A stretch of 64,000 bases of DNA, taken from positions 1-64,000 of the forward strand of contig CAMYMG010000079.1 of the NCBI GenBank assembly GCA_947259295.1, in the 5' to 3' direction. The notes beneath the pieces were generated by a model. It was not told where the DNA came from. It searched no databases and saw only the letters and a program-made list of their open reading frames with translations. Origin of the DNA: an uncultured Rhizobiaceae bacterium (GTDB taxonomy: Bacteria; Pseudomonadota; Alphaproteobacteria; Rhizobiales; Rhizobiaceae). This document shows, in pieces, positions 48,854 through 58,238 of this stretch; position 1 is the stretch's first letter; the number at the start of each line of letters is the position of its first letter. Made by a program: the position numbers and the translations under genes.

Positions 48854-49695
48854 AACCAGGCGAACCGAGCTTTGCCGTTGCCTTCGGCGGTGGCGGCGCG
48901 CGCGGACTTGCCCACATCCATGTCATCGAAGCGCTCGACGAACTGGGCATAAGGCCGGTCGCGATCGCCGGCTCCTCGATCGGTGCGGTCATGGGCGCCG
49001 GTGTTGCCGCTGGCATGTCCGGCAAGGCGATCCACGAGCATTGCCTCTCGGTCCTGTCGCGCCGCACCGAGGTTGCCGGGCGCATGTGGGCGGCCAGGCC
49101 GGGCACGCTTTCCGAGGTTTTCGGCGGCTTGCGCTTCAGCCAGTTCCGCGTCGACCGGATCCTCGACGCCTTCCTGCCACCCGAGATCCCCAGGAGCTTC
49201 GAAGAGCTCGGCATCCCGCTGCAGGTCACAGCAACCGACTATTACGGGCATCACCTCGCCGTCATCGCCGACGGCGACCTTCGGTCGGCCATCGCGGCGT
49301 CCGCAGCGATCCCCGCGGTCTTCCGTCCGATCATGCGTGACGGCCGGCTGTTGATCGACGGCGGCATCTACAATCCGGTTCCCTTCGACCTGCTGCATGG
49401 CATGGCCGATATCGTCATCGCCATCGACGTCGTCGGGGCACCGGTCGACGACGGCCGCAACAAGCCCAACTCGATCGAGCTGATGTTTGGCGCCACCCAA
49501 CTGATGATGCAGTCGATCACGGCCGCCAAACTGAAGTTTGCGCAGCCCGACATCCTGCTTCGCCCTCCGGTCTCGAACTTCCGCGCTCTGGATTTCATGA
49601 AGATCGAAGCGGTGATGGCGCAGACAGCGTCGATCAAGGAAGAAACGAAGCGCGCCGTCGATGCTGTCTTGCAGACGAAGACCGCCAGCGGCTGA
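48850..49695 (+). CDS. Patatin-like phospholipase, cytosolic type (RssA-like)
   Basis: The 281-residue protein has the oxyanion loop GGGGARGLAH (13-22), nucleophile elbow GSSIGAV (Ser43) and catalytic Asp170 in LIDGGIYNPVP. No signal peptide is present, unlike the patatin at 22411-23856. It starts with GTG overlapping the preceding TGA (GTGA), so it is translationally tied to the M16 pair. Family members cleave lipid acyl chains. Convergent VOC gene follows after 35 bp. Confidence 0.9.
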   Translation: MKPGEPSFAVAFGGGGARGLAHIHVIEALDELGIRPVAIAGSSIGAVMGAGVAAGMSGKAIHEHCLSVLSRRTEVAGRMWAARPGTLSEVFGGLRFSQFRVDRILDAFLPPEIPRSFEELGIPLQVTATDYYGHHLAVIADGDLRSAIAASAAIPAVFRPIMRDGRLLIDGGIYNPVPFDLLHGMADIVIAIDVVGAPVDDGRNKPNSIELMFGATQLMMQSITAAKLKFAQPDILLRPPVSNFRALDFMKIEAVMAQTASIKEETKRAVDAVLQTKTASG

Positions 49696-49730
49696 GCAGA
49701 TCGGCTGCACTACAGCCGGGTCCGCTGGGC

Positions 49731-50147
49731 CTAGTGCGCGAACACCTGGTCCAGCGAGGCGAAGCCCTTGAATTCCAGCGCATTGCCGGAAGGGTCGCGG
49801 ATGAACAGCGTGGCCTGTTCGCCGGGTTCTCCCCTGAAACGAACCATCGGTCTTTCGATCCAGTCGATGTCGTTGCGATCCCCCAGCCGGCGGGCCAGCT
49901 CGTTCCAATCGTCCATCAGCAGCACGACGCCGAAATGCGGGATCGGCACGCTGACCCCGTCGACCGCTCCGACACTGCCGGGGGCGCCCGGGTCGGGCCT
50001 CAGATGCGCCGACATCTGGTGCCCGAACAGGCTGAAGTCGACCCAGGTTTCAGACGATCGGCCGATCTGGCAGCCGAGCGCGTCCTGGTAGAACTGGCGG
50101 GTCCGCTCCAGATCATGGACAGGAAAGGCAAGATGGAAAGGGGTCAT
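49731..50147 (-). CDS. VOC (glyoxalase/dioxygenase-fold) family protein
   Basis: A 138-residue protein with two beta-alpha-beta-beta-beta modules: TPFHLAFPVHDLERTRQFYQ in the first and HFGVVLLMDDWNELARRL in the second, closing with ATLFIRDPSGNALEFKG. Possible metal ligands are His4-type (FHLAF), His in the second module and Glu in LEF, as in dioxygenase-like members. ATG 50147 was chosen as the family start; the frame is open 30 codons upstream. Substrate is unknown. The gene is alone between patatin and pmbA. Confidence 0.85.
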   Translation of the reverse strand: MTPFHLAFPVHDLERTRQFYQDALGCQIGRSSETWVDFSLFGHQMSAHLRPDPGAPGSVGAVDGVSVPIPHFGVVLLMDDWNELARRLGDRNDIDWIERPMVRFRGEPGEQATLFIRDPSGNALEFKGFASLDQVFAH

Positions 50148-50257
50148 CACAGGTACCGTTAGAATCGGATGGCAGGCAGGCGGGCCGCGCATTCGCTCGG
50201 CCCATGCGATCATATCGCCTCCGTCCAGCCATTGCACAAGGTGGACCGGGACAATAG

Positions 50258-51652
50258 ATGGTGCCAGAGACTTTCAAGCATGACAGCAGCAAGAATTTGG
50301 ATAGTTCAATGAAGGCCGGACCAGATGCCACGCAGTTGACCGACCGGGTCGCCGCTCTTGTCGAGGCGGCCAGAAAGGCCGGGGCAGACGCGGCCGACGC
50401 CGTTGCGGTCCGGGGGCGATCGACCAGCGTTTCGGTCAGGCTCGGCAAGGTGGAAAGCACCGAGGCTTCGGAAGGCGACGACGTGTCGCTGCGCGTATTC
50501 GTCGGCAGGCGGGTCGCCAGCGTGTCGGCAACGGCCTCCTCCGATCCCAACGAACTCGCGGTCCGGGCCGTCGCCATGGCCAAGGTCTCGCCGGAGGATC
50601 CTTTTCAGGGTCTCGCGGATCCGGCGTTGCTGGCCAGCTCGGTCCAAGATCTGGACCTCTACGATTCGACCGAGGTGACGGCCGATCAGCTGCGCGAGAG
50701 CGCGCTGGCAGCCGAAGAGGCGGCACTTGCCGTCCCGGGAGTCAGCAATTCGGGCGGAAGCGGCGCCAGCGCCGGCCTCGGCGGCATGGTGCTTGCGACC
50801 TCGCACGGCTTTCTTGGCCATTATTTCGGCACCCGTTTTGGCCGCTCCGCCAGCGTGATCGCGGGCGAGGGCACGGCGATGGAACGTGACTACGACTACT
50901 CCTCGCGGCTTCACTTTGCCGATCTGGAAGCACCTGAGACGATCGGGCGCAAGGCCGGCGAGCGGGCAGTCAAGCGGCTCAACGCGCGCAAGGCGAGGAC
51001 CGGTCCGGTGGACGTCATCTTCGACCCCCGCGTGGCGCGCGGGATCGCCGGTCATCTAGCGGGTGCCATCAACGGCGCCTCCGTTGCCCGCAAGACGAGT
51101 TTCCTGCGCGACATGATGGGCAAGCAGGTCGCATCGAACGGGATAACGGTTTCCGACGAGCCGAGGCTCATGCGGGGACAGGCATCGCGCCCTTTCGACG
51201 GCGAGGGCGTGTCGGGTGAAAGGCTGTTGATGGTCGAGGCCGGGATTCTCGGTCACTGGTTTCTGTCGAGTTCGGTCGCACGCGAACTCGGCCTTCAGAC
51301 GAACGGCCGCGGCGCACGCGCCGGCACCTCCGTTTCGCCGACTTCAACCAACTTCGCGATCGAACCCGGCGAGCGTACGCCGGAGGACCTGATCGGCTCT
51401 CTGAAATCGGGATTCTACGTGACGGAAGTGTTCGGCCAGGGCGTAGACATGGTGACCGGCGAATATAGCCGCGGCGCTTCCGGCTTCTGGATCGAGGGCG
51501 GCGAACTGGCCTATCCCGTTTCCGAAGTCACGATTGCCTCGAACCTCAAGGACATGTTCCTGAGGATGGTGCCGGCCAGCGATCTTGACCGAAATTTCGG
51601 CACCGCGAGCCCGACCCTTCTGATCGAAGGGATGACCCTTGCCGGCAGTTGA
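50258..51652 (+). CDS. pmbA: PmbA (TldE)-family metalloprotease subunit
   Basis: PmbA/TldE pairs with TldD to mature or degrade small modified peptides. The 464-residue protein has the U62 family ends: GADAADAVAVRG in the N-terminal domain and the C-terminal block MVTGEYSRGASGFWIEGGEL with AYPVSEVTIASNLKDM. It lacks the HExxxH zinc motif of TldD, so it is the E subunit. ATG 50258 is used, but ATG 50309 (MKAGPDATQLTDR) is equally possible and nearer the common family start. It overlaps the phosphatase gene by 14 bp. No tldD is in the window. Confidence 0.9.
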   Translation: MVPETFKHDSSKNLDSSMKAGPDATQLTDRVAALVEAARKAGADAADAVAVRGRSTSVSVRLGKVESTEASEGDDVSLRVFVGRRVASVSATASSDPNELAVRAVAMAKVSPEDPFQGLADPALLASSVQDLDLYDSTEVTADQLRESALAAEEAALAVPGVSNSGGSGASAGLGGMVLATSHGFLGHYFGTRFGRSASVIAGEGTAMERDYDYSSRLHFADLEAPETIGRKAGERAVKRLNARKARTGPVDVIFDPRVARGIAGHLAGAINGASVARKTSFLRDMMGKQVASNGITVSDEPRLMRGQASRPFDGEGVSGERLLMVEAGILGHWFLSSSVARELGLQTNGRGARAGTSVSPTSTNFAIEPGERTPEDLIGSLKSGFYVTEVFGQGVDMVTGEYSRGASGFWIEGGELAYPVSEVTIASNLKDMFLRMVPASDLDRNFGTASPTLLIEGMTLAGS

Positions 51653-52445
51653 CGACATCGGCAGCGCCGATCTTGCTGCCGACCTGGCGCTCCTGGTCCA
51701 CGCTGGCCAGGAAGCCGGGCGGATCGCCATGCGCTACTTCGGAAACGACAACGAGGTCTGGATGAAGGGCGGGACGTCGCCGGTCAGCGAGGCCGACTAC
51801 GCGGTCGATGCATTCCTGCGCGAGACGTTGCTCAAGGCGAGGCCCGATTATGGCTGGCTGTCGGAGGAGACGGTCGATGGCGTCGCCCGCCTGGGCGCCC
51901 GGCGGACCTTCGTCGTCGATCCGATCGACGGCACACGCGGATACCTCGAGGGCAATTCCAGATGGTGCGTGTCGCTGGCTGTCGTCGACCACGGAAAGAG
52001 CATTGCCGGCGTGCTTGAATGTCCGGCGCGGCAGGAGACCTTCGAAGCGGTTCTGGGCGGCGGCGCATATAGGAACGGCCTGCGCCTCCAGGTCGGCCAA
52101 AACCGTGAAGATCCCGCGATCGGCGGACCGCGCGAGTTCGTCGAGGCGCTCCCCGCCGCGTTGCGCGACCGGGTTCGTCGTGCCGTCTATATTCCGTCCC
52201 TTGCCTACAGACTGGCGATGGTCGCCGAGGGGTCGCTCGACGCCAGTTTCGTCAAGCCGAATTCACATGACTGGGATCTTGCGGCAGCTGACCTGATCCT
52301 CGGCGAAGCGGGCGGCAGGCTTCTCGACGAGCGTGGCAAGCCTCCCACCTATGCCGGGGAGCAGACGCGCCATGGCGCGCTTGTCGCGGGCAGCGGCGAA
52401 CTGCTGGCGACCATGTCCGGGATCATCAACCGCCACTATAGCTGA
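51639..52445 (+). CDS. Inositol-monophosphatase family enzyme (CysQ/SuhB-like)
   Basis: The 268-residue lithium-sensitive type phosphatase has the metal-site motifs: Glu76/Glu77 in WLSEETVD, DPIDGTRGY (94-102) and the C-terminal WDLAAADLILGEAGG. These fit IMPase, histidinol-phosphate or 3'-phosphoadenosine phosphatase; I cannot choose. The start is TTG 51639, preceded by a GAAGGGATG site; no ATG or GTG in frame fits. It is translated from an overlap with pmbA, and this pmbA-IMPase-DUF4170-DUF374-waaA-lpxK order is familiar from other alphaproteobacteria. Confidence 0.87.
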   Translation: MPAVDDIGSADLAADLALLVHAGQEAGRIAMRYFGNDNEVWMKGGTSPVSEADYAVDAFLRETLLKARPDYGWLSEETVDGVARLGARRTFVVDPIDGTRGYLEGNSRWCVSLAVVDHGKSIAGVLECPARQETFEAVLGGGAYRNGLRLQVGQNREDPAIGGPREFVEALPAALRDRVRRAVYIPSLAYRLAMVAEGSLDASFVKPNSHDWDLAAADLILGEAGGRLLDERGKPPTYAGEQTRHGALVAGSGELLATMSGIINRHYS

Positions 52446-52520
52446 GGCCGGTTCGAAATCATTTGAAACGGCGGCAATTTCGACTAGGACAGTCGGCAAC
52501 AACCAGCGTCAGGAAACAAC

Positions 52521-52772
52521 ATGTCCAAGGAAGATGGAAGCCCGCAGCTATTGCACCTGGTCTTTGGCGGCGAACTCAAGGACCTGTCGGGCACCGAGTT
52601 TCGCGATCTGGATGCCTTGGACATTGTCGGCATCTATCCCAACTACCAGAGTGCCCAGACTGCCTGGAAGGCGAAAGCCCAGGAGAGCGTCGACAACGCA
52701 CACATGCGCTACTTCGTCGTCCATCTGCACCGTCTCCTGGAACCTGACAAGAAGGGTTCCGGGCAGGACTGA
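52521..52772 (+). CDS. DUF4170 domain protein
   Basis: An 83-residue soluble protein, LLHLVFGGELKDLSGTEFRD, then VGIYPNYQSAQTAWKAKAQE and MRYFVVHLHRLLEPD. This is DUF4170, short alphaproteobacterial proteins conserved just upstream of the lipid A genes. ATG is preceded by a purine-rich site (AGGAAACAAC), and the final A of its stop is the first base of the next gene. No function is known. Conserved position suggests a role in the cell envelope. Confidence 0.88.
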   Translation: MSKEDGSPQLLHLVFGGELKDLSGTEFRDLDALDIVGIYPNYQSAQTAWKAKAQESVDNAHMRYFVVHLHRLLEPDKKGSGQD

Positions 52773-53557
52773 TGGATGACGCTAGCTCGGCGCGATCGGC
52801 AGTGACAGTCGCAGCCAGAAAGAAGCGCGCAAAGCGGCCGAAGGGGCTGTGGGCGCGTATTCGCGGCCCATTGCAGGAGTCGCGCCTCGCCAAGGGGCTG
52901 CTGACGACGTTGCTGGCACAGGCGTTGCGGCTGATCCGCGTGACCAACCCTCCCGTCAGGGGATCGGGCCAGCTGATCGAGGGCCCGGAGGCATTCGAGC
53001 CAGGGATCATCGCCTTGTGGCATGGGCAGCACCTGCTGGCGCCGGCCCTCTATCCGAGCAAGCGCGGTCTCGTGGCGATGGTGTCGCGCAGCGCCGACGC
53101 GGAAATCAATGCGACCGTGCTTGAGAAGTTCGGCATCAGGGCCGTGCGCGGCTCCGGCGGACGCACCGACGGCCGGCGCGGAGAAAAAGGCGGTGCGACG
53201 GCCCTCATTGCCCTGAAAAAGGCGCTAGAGGAAGGCAGCAATGTCGCCATGATCGCCGACATACCTCATGGAAAGCCCCGGAATGCGGGAATGGGCATCA
53301 TTCTCCTGGCCCGTCTTTCGGGCCGGCCGATCATCGCGGGCGCCATAGCCACGAGCCGGCGCAAGGTACTCGAGAAATCCTGGGACAAGACGACGATCAG
53401 CCTGCCCTTCGGCCGCCGCGCCGTGGTGGTCAGTCCCATCATCCATGTCGACCGGGACGCCGACGACGCCGAGATGGAACGCAAGCGCCAGGAACTGACT
53501 GACGCGCTCAATTCGGTGACGGACCAGGCCTACGCATTGGTAGACGGTGCGCGATGA
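52772..53557 (+). CDS. DUF374 lysophospholipid acyltransferase-like protein
   Basis: The 261-residue protein has a basic start (ARKKRAKRPKGLW), one possible membrane-inserted helix (about 45-60), then the DUF374 acyltransferase block: IIALWHGQHLLAPALYP (catalytic His), GIRAVRGSGGR, and DIPHGKPRNAGMGI. It resembles the LpxL/PlsC-type glycerolipid acyltransferases. Its place directly before waaA and lpxK makes a lipid A or Kdo-lipid acylation role likely, but the acyl donor is unknown. It overlaps waaA (ATGA). Confidence 0.88.
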   Translation: MDDASSARSAVTVAARKKRAKRPKGLWARIRGPLQESRLAKGLLTTLLAQALRLIRVTNPPVRGSGQLIEGPEAFEPGIIALWHGQHLLAPALYPSKRGLVAMVSRSADAEINATVLEKFGIRAVRGSGGRTDGRRGEKGGATALIALKKALEEGSNVAMIADIPHGKPRNAGMGIILLARLSGRPIIAGAIATSRRKVLEKSWDKTTISLPFGRRAVVVSPIIHVDRDADDAEMERKRQELTDALNSVTDQAYALVDGAR

Positions 53558-54870
53558 GCGAAAAATGGGCGCGCATGGTGCTTTCGGCCTATCGGTTTGC
53601 CGGCTCGGCGGCCTTTCCGCTGGTCGGACCCTATGTCGTGTGGCGCTCCACCAAGGGCAAGGAAGACCGCAACCGCCGCCGTGAACGCTCAGGGATTGCG
53701 GGCAGGGCAAGGCCCGAGGGGCCGCTGATCTGGGCACACGCCGCCAGCGTCGGCGAGACCATCGCGATCATTCCCCTGATCGACAGCATCCTGGACTACG
53801 GCGTGAACGTGGTGTTGACGACCGGGACTGTGACGTCCGCACAGGTCGCCGATGATCGCCTCGGCGACCGGGTCATCCACCAGTTCGTGCCGCTCGACCT
53901 GAAGCCGGCGATTTCCCGCTTTCTCAACCATTGGCAGCCCGACCTCGCGATCATGGCCGAGTCGGAAATCTGGCCGATGACGATCCTAGAGCTCGGCATG
54001 AGGCGGGTCCCGCAGGTCCTGGTCAACGGGCGCCTGTCCGACAGATCCTTCTCCCTCTGGGGGCGTTGGCCAGAACTCTCCGAGGCTCTTTTCGAGAACA
54101 TGGCCCATGTGGTGGCCCAGTCGGAAACCGATGCGGAACGGTTCCAGACCCTTGGCGCCAGGCCAGTCACGGTCTCCGGCAATCTCAAGGTGGATACCAA
54201 CCCGCCGCCGGTGAACGAGCACGATCTGCACGCTCTGCGCCGCCAGATCGGTCTGCGGCCGAGCTGGGCAGCCGTTTCGACGCATGACGGCGAAGAGACG
54301 ATGGCCGCGGAGGTGCACGCCATCCTGCGTCCGCACCATCTCGGCCTCCTGACTATCATCGTGCCGCGTCATCCCGACCGCGCACTGGCCCTGGCTGTCG
54401 AGTTTGCGGCAATGGGCCTGAAGGTCGTCATGCGCAGTTCCGGCGAAAGGGTGCGTTCGGACACCGACATCCTGCTTGGCGATACGATCGGTGAAATGGG
54501 CCTCTATCTGCGCCTTACCGATATTGCCTTTGTCGGTAAATCAATGACACTGGAAGGTGGCCAGAATCCGCTTGAGCCTGCCATGCTGAACTCTGCGGTG
54601 CTGTCCGGGCCCAACGTGCAGAATTTCAGGGAAGCCTACGAAAAGCTGATCGATGCCGGTGGGGCCAAGATCGTCGAGGACCGCGACGGCCTTGCAGGCG
54701 AAGTGAATTTCCTGCTGAGCAACGGCCGGGCGCGCCGCGAGATGATGGCGGCTGGCGTGGCCGCCGTCGACGACATGCGCGGTGCCCTCGAAAAGACCCT
54801 CAAGGCGCTCGAGCCATTCATCCGCCCGTTGATCGTCAAGTCGCGGCTGAGGGGATCCGGGACTCGCTGA
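53554..54870 (+). CDS. waaA: 3-deoxy-D-manno-octulosonic acid (Kdo) transferase
   Basis: WaaA attaches Kdo sugars to lipid IVA at the inner membrane. The 438-residue GT30 enzyme has an N-terminal membrane anchor (LSAYRFAGSAAFPLVGPYVV), the HAASVGET motif (catalytic Glu) near residue 62-68, the mid segment MAESEIWPMTILEL, and the C-terminal nucleotide-binding IAFVGKSMTLEGGQNPLEP. It lies in a tight DUF374-waaA-lpxK operon: the ATGA overlap is upstream and there are 2 bp between its stop and lpxK. Confidence 0.95.
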   Translation: MSEKWARMVLSAYRFAGSAAFPLVGPYVVWRSTKGKEDRNRRRERSGIAGRARPEGPLIWAHAASVGETIAIIPLIDSILDYGVNVVLTTGTVTSAQVADDRLGDRVIHQFVPLDLKPAISRFLNHWQPDLAIMAESEIWPMTILELGMRRVPQVLVNGRLSDRSFSLWGRWPELSEALFENMAHVVAQSETDAERFQTLGARPVTVSGNLKVDTNPPPVNEHDLHALRRQIGLRPSWAAVSTHDGEETMAAEVHAILRPHHLGLLTIIVPRHPDRALALAVEFAAMGLKVVMRSSGERVRSDTDILLGDTIGEMGLYLRLTDIAFVGKSMTLEGGQNPLEPAMLNSAVLSGPNVQNFREAYEKLIDAGGAKIVEDRDGLAGEVNFLLSNGRARREMMAAGVAAVDDMRGALEKTLKALEPFIRPLIVKSRLRGSGTR

Positions 54871-54872
54871 CG

Positions 54873-55913
54873 ATGGCGAGTGAAGCACCTCCGTTCTGGT
54901 GGGAAAAAGCCGATTGGCGTGCATATGCGCTTTTTCCGGCGTCGAGCATCTACGGGTTCTTCGCCGGCCGCAGAATGCTGACCGCCAGGCGCGAGAAGGT
55001 CGATCTTCCGGTCCTGTGCGTCGGCAATTTCACCGTAGGCGGTACGGGCAAGACGCCGCTTGCCATTGCGCTCGCCAGGCAGGCGAGGGCGATGCGTCTC
55101 AACCCCGGTTTCCTGTCTCGGGGACATGGGGGGAGCATCGCCGAACCGCACCTGGTGGATCGCGAGCACGACAGCGCACGGCAGGTCGGCGACGAGCCGT
55201 TGTTGCTGGCCGAGCATGCGCCAACGGCGATCACTCCCCAGCGCGCCGCCGCCGCCGCCCTTCTGGCCGGGCAGGGGTGTGATTTCCTGATCATGGATGA
55301 CGGCTTCCAGAGCGCGCAGCTGCACATGGACTTCGCCCTGATCGTCGTCGACGGCAGATACGGCATCGGCAACGGGCACGTCCTGCCTGCGGGGCCTCTT
55401 CGCGCACGCCTGGAGGACCAGGTGCGCTACGCGACTGGCATCGTCCGGATGGGTGAGGACAGGAGCGGCGAGGCGGTCGTCAGACAGGCGGCGCGCGCTG
55501 GAAAACCTATTTTCGAGGCGTCGATCAGGCCGCGCGATGCCGACAGTTTCGCCGGTCGCCGCTTCCTGGCCTTTGCCGGTATCGGCCATCCGGACAAGTT
55601 CTTCAGAACGGTCTCGGACGTCGGCGGATCGGTGGTGATGTCGAGGTCCTTTCCCGATCATCACTTCTATTCGAATGACGAACTGCGCGAACTGTCCTCG
55701 ACGGCAGAGGCAGCAGGCCTTGAGTTGATCACCACGGCCAAGGACGCCATCCGGCTGCACAACGGTACCGCGCCGCAGGAATTGCTCGACCGGATGGCGG
55801 TGCTGGAAATCGATGCCGTGTTCGAAACTGCTTCAACGGCCGAGCGCATCATCGCCGAAACACTGAGCGCATGGCGCGAACGACGTCTCGGGACCCAGTC
55901 ACTCCAGACTTGA
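54873..55913 (+). CDS. lpxK: Tetraacyldisaccharide 4'-kinase
   Basis: LpxK phosphorylates the lipid A disaccharide to make lipid IVA. The 346-residue membrane-bound P-loop kinase has an N-terminal hydrophobic start (FPASSIYGFFAGRRM), Walker A in VGNFTVGGTGKTPL, the catalytic-base region DDGFQSAQLH, and a LITTAKDAIRL segment near the C terminus. Product and substrate order relative to WaaA match a Kdo2-lipid A pathway. It closes the operon; the convergent DUF2093 gene follows. Confidence 0.95.
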   Translation: MASEAPPFWWEKADWRAYALFPASSIYGFFAGRRMLTARREKVDLPVLCVGNFTVGGTGKTPLAIALARQARAMRLNPGFLSRGHGGSIAEPHLVDREHDSARQVGDEPLLLAEHAPTAITPQRAAAAALLAGQGCDFLIMDDGFQSAQLHMDFALIVVDGRYGIGNGHVLPAGPLRARLEDQVRYATGIVRMGEDRSGEAVVRQAARAGKPIFEASIRPRDADSFAGRRFLAFAGIGHPDKFFRTVSDVGGSVVMSRSFPDHHFYSNDELRELSSTAEAAGLELITTAKDAIRLHNGTAPQELLDRMAVLEIDAVFETASTAERIIAETLSAWRERRLGTQSLQT

Positions 55914-55958
55914 GTCCGTCAGACCAAGCGGGCGCATGCCGGCCTGACCTAATCCCCG

Positions 55959-56195
55959 TCAGGGTTTGGAGCGCGCGAGGTCCGGGTTGGCTTCCATCTC
56001 GCGCTTCAGCGCAACCGAGGCGTTGATGTAGGCCTCCTGCCGCGCGACGCTCCAGTATTTGAGTTCGTCGAGCGGGATGGACTCGCCGGTAACGGCGCAC
56101 CGGACGAACACGCCGGGGCTTGTCACCTGAAAATCACCGTCGAGGTAGCGGAGGCGGGCTTCCCTGGCCCCCGGTCCTTCAAATCTGTTCATCAT
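55959..56195 (-). CDS. DUF2093 protein
   Basis: A 78-residue soluble protein, ARLRYLDGDFQVTSPGVFVR then CAVTGESIPLDELKYWSVAR and a Glu/Ala tail. This is DUF2093, found in alphaproteobacteria next to lpxK and mutL. Two adjacent ATGs (56195, 56192) are possible; no strong ribosome site is seen. Function unknown. Confidence 0.82.
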   Translation of the reverse strand: MMNRFEGPGAREARLRYLDGDFQVTSPGVFVRCAVTGESIPLDELKYWSVARQEAYINASVALKREMEANPDLARSKP

Positions 56196-56304
56196 GGGCG
56201 CAGCTAATAAGCTCCAGTTTGAATGTGTTCCGCCACAAATCGATCTCAGCGTCAACCTCAACCATTCGACACCTGTTACGATAACGCGAACTGGACGGTG
56301 ACCC

Positions 56305-58149
56305 CTACCGCCTGCCGAACAGCCGCTCGATGTCGGCGAGCTTGAGTTCGATATAGGTCGGTCGCCCGTGATTGCACGTCCCCGAGCCAGGTGTCGCCTC
56401 CATTTGCCGAAGCAGCGCGTTCATTTCCTCCGGCTTCATCAGCCGGCCGGAGCGGACCGAACCGTGGCAGGCCATGGTTGCGGCGATGCGATCGAGCCTG
56501 TCCTTCAGCGTATCCGTGGTGTCGTTGTCGGCGATTTCGTCGGCCAGGTCGCGGATGAGTTGCCCGACATTCGTTTCACCCAGCATCGACGGCGTCTCGC
56601 GTACCGCCACGGCGCCCGGTCCGAAGCGCTCAAGGCCGAGGCCGAAACGGGCAAGCGTCTCGGCATGCGAGGCGAGGCGTTCCGCGTCGTCTTCCGGCAG
56701 GTCGACGATCTCGGGTATGAGCAGCATCTGCGCCGGGACCGGCCGCGAATGCATCGCCTGCTTCAAGGCCTCGTAGACGAGCCGTTCGTGCGCCGCATGC
56801 TGGTCGACGATGATCAGCGAATCCTGTGTCTGCGATACGATGTAGTTCGCATGCACCTGCGCACGCGCGGCACCGAGTTGCGCGCCAAGCTGCGTCTCGT
56901 CGACGACGCCGCTTCCCGCCCGCGCATCGGCGCTTGTGACGGGTGCTGCTGCAAAGATCGCCTGGACTTCCTCGCCGAACCCGGTGTCCAGCGGCCGTTG
57001 CGGGGACCGGGCCGGATCGAAGAAAGCCGCGCCCGAGGCCCGGTATGAGGCGTCGAAGCTTCGATGTCCGTTGGCTGGACCGGGGTGGCCGTAGCTCGGT
57101 GCCCCCGGCCGGAAGGCGCTCATCATCCCGGCGGCGCCGGTCGTTGCCGTCCTTATGCCGGCGTCGGCCAGCGCCTGTCTGGTGGCGCCGACGATCAGAC
57201 CGCGTACGAGACCGGGATCGCGAAACCGGACGTCGGCCTTGGCGGGGTGTACGTTGACGTCGACCAGCGCCGGATCAAGGGTGAGGAACAGGACGGTCAC
57301 GGCGTGCCGGTCGCGGGGCAGGACATCCATGAAGGCGCCGCGTATGGCGCCGGCAATCAGCTTGTCGCGTACCGGCCTGCCGTTGACGTAGGCATATTGC
57401 TGCAGCGAATTGGCCCGCGTGTAGGAGGGGATGGAGACGTGACCGGCGAGCCTCACCTGCTCCCGCGCCGCGTCGAGGCCGATCGAATTCTCGGGGAACT
57501 CGGCACCCATCACCTGGGCGATGCGCCTCAGCCGTCCCTCGGGGCTGTCGTCCGTCGCGGGAAGATCGATCGTGGTGCGGTCTGCCCCCGACAGGGTGAA
57601 GCGCACGGCCGGGAAGGCAATTGCGATGCGCTTGACGACATCGCCGATCGCCGTCGTCTCGGCTCGTTCGCCTTTCATGAACTTGAGGCGTGCGGGCGTC
57701 GCGAAGAACAGGTCGCGCACCTCGACCGACGTGCCGCGGTTCGCCGCTGCCGGGCGCAGGGATGAAACCTCGCCGCCGCTGATGGAGATTTCAGAGGCCG
57801 CATCGGCCGTCGCCGTGCGCGACCGGATCGTCAGCCGGGATACCGAGCCGATCGACGGCAGCGCCTCGCCACGGAAACCGAGCGACCTGATGTCATGGAT
57901 ATCGGCGCTGAGCTTGGAGGTGCAATGGCGGGAGACCGCGAGCTCGAGTTCATTCTCGGGAATGCCGGCGCCGTCGTCGATGACGCGGATGAGGTTGAGC
58001 CCGCCGCCGGCCGTAGCGATCTCGATCCGCGATGCACCCGCGTCGAGCGCGTTTTCGACCAGTTCCTTCACGACGCTTGCCGGGCGTTCGATGACCTCGC
58101 CGGCCGCGATCTGGTTGATCATCGTTTCTGAGAGCTGGCGTATCGGCAT
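56305..58149 (-). CDS. mutL: DNA mismatch repair protein MutL
   Basis: MutL couples MutS mismatch recognition to strand excision. The 614-residue protein has the GHKL ATPase motifs: [20 protein letters not shown] and [13 protein letters not shown]. The C-terminal domain contains [12 protein letters not shown] (from Asp449), the latent endonuclease motif DQHA-x2-E-x4-E; bacteria without MutH nick DNA through this site. ATG 58149 ([19 protein letters not shown]) is the family start; the frame is open 31 codons further. It is convergent with nothing close: DUF2093 lies downstream on the same strand. Confidence 0.95.
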   Translation of the reverse strand: MPIRQLSETMINQIAAGEVIERPASVVKELVENALDAGASRIEIATAGGGLNLIRVIDDGAGIPENELELAVSRHCTSKLSADIHDIRSLGFRGEALPSIGSVSRLTIRSRTATADAASEISISGGEVSSLRPAAANRGTSVEVRDLFFATPARLKFMKGERAETTAIGDVVKRIAIAFPAVRFTLSGADRTTIDLPATDDSPEGRLRRIAQVMGAEFPENSIGLDAAREQVRLAGHVSIPSYTRANSLQQYAYVNGRPVRDKLIAGAIRGAFMDVLPRDRHAVTVLFLTLDPALVDVNVHPAKADVRFRDPGLVRGLIVGATRQALADAGIRTATTGAAGMMSAFRPGAPSYGHPGPANGHRSFDASYRASGAAFFDPARSPQRPLDTGFGEEVQAIFAAAPVTSADARAGSGVVDETQLGAQLGAARAQVHANYIVSQTQDSLIIVDQHAAHERLVYEALKQAMHSRPVPAQMLLIPEIVDLPEDDAERLASHAETLARFGLGLERFGPGAVAVRETPSMLGETNVGQLIRDLADEIADNDTTDTLKDRLDRIAATMACHGSVRSGRLMKPEEMNALLRQMEATPGSGTCNHGRPTYIELKLADIERLFGRR

Positions 58150-58238
58150 TCCGCATCTTACAGGGATTCGTCGGCCGGCCGCCAGCCGCCGCGGCCGGGC
58201 ATTGCGAGGTTCCGCACAAGGGCGGCGTACAGCCGATT

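Noticed and set aside
50258..51652. TldD rather than PmbA
   Set aside because: The HExxxH zinc motif of TldD is absent, and the C-terminal block matches PmbA/TldE.
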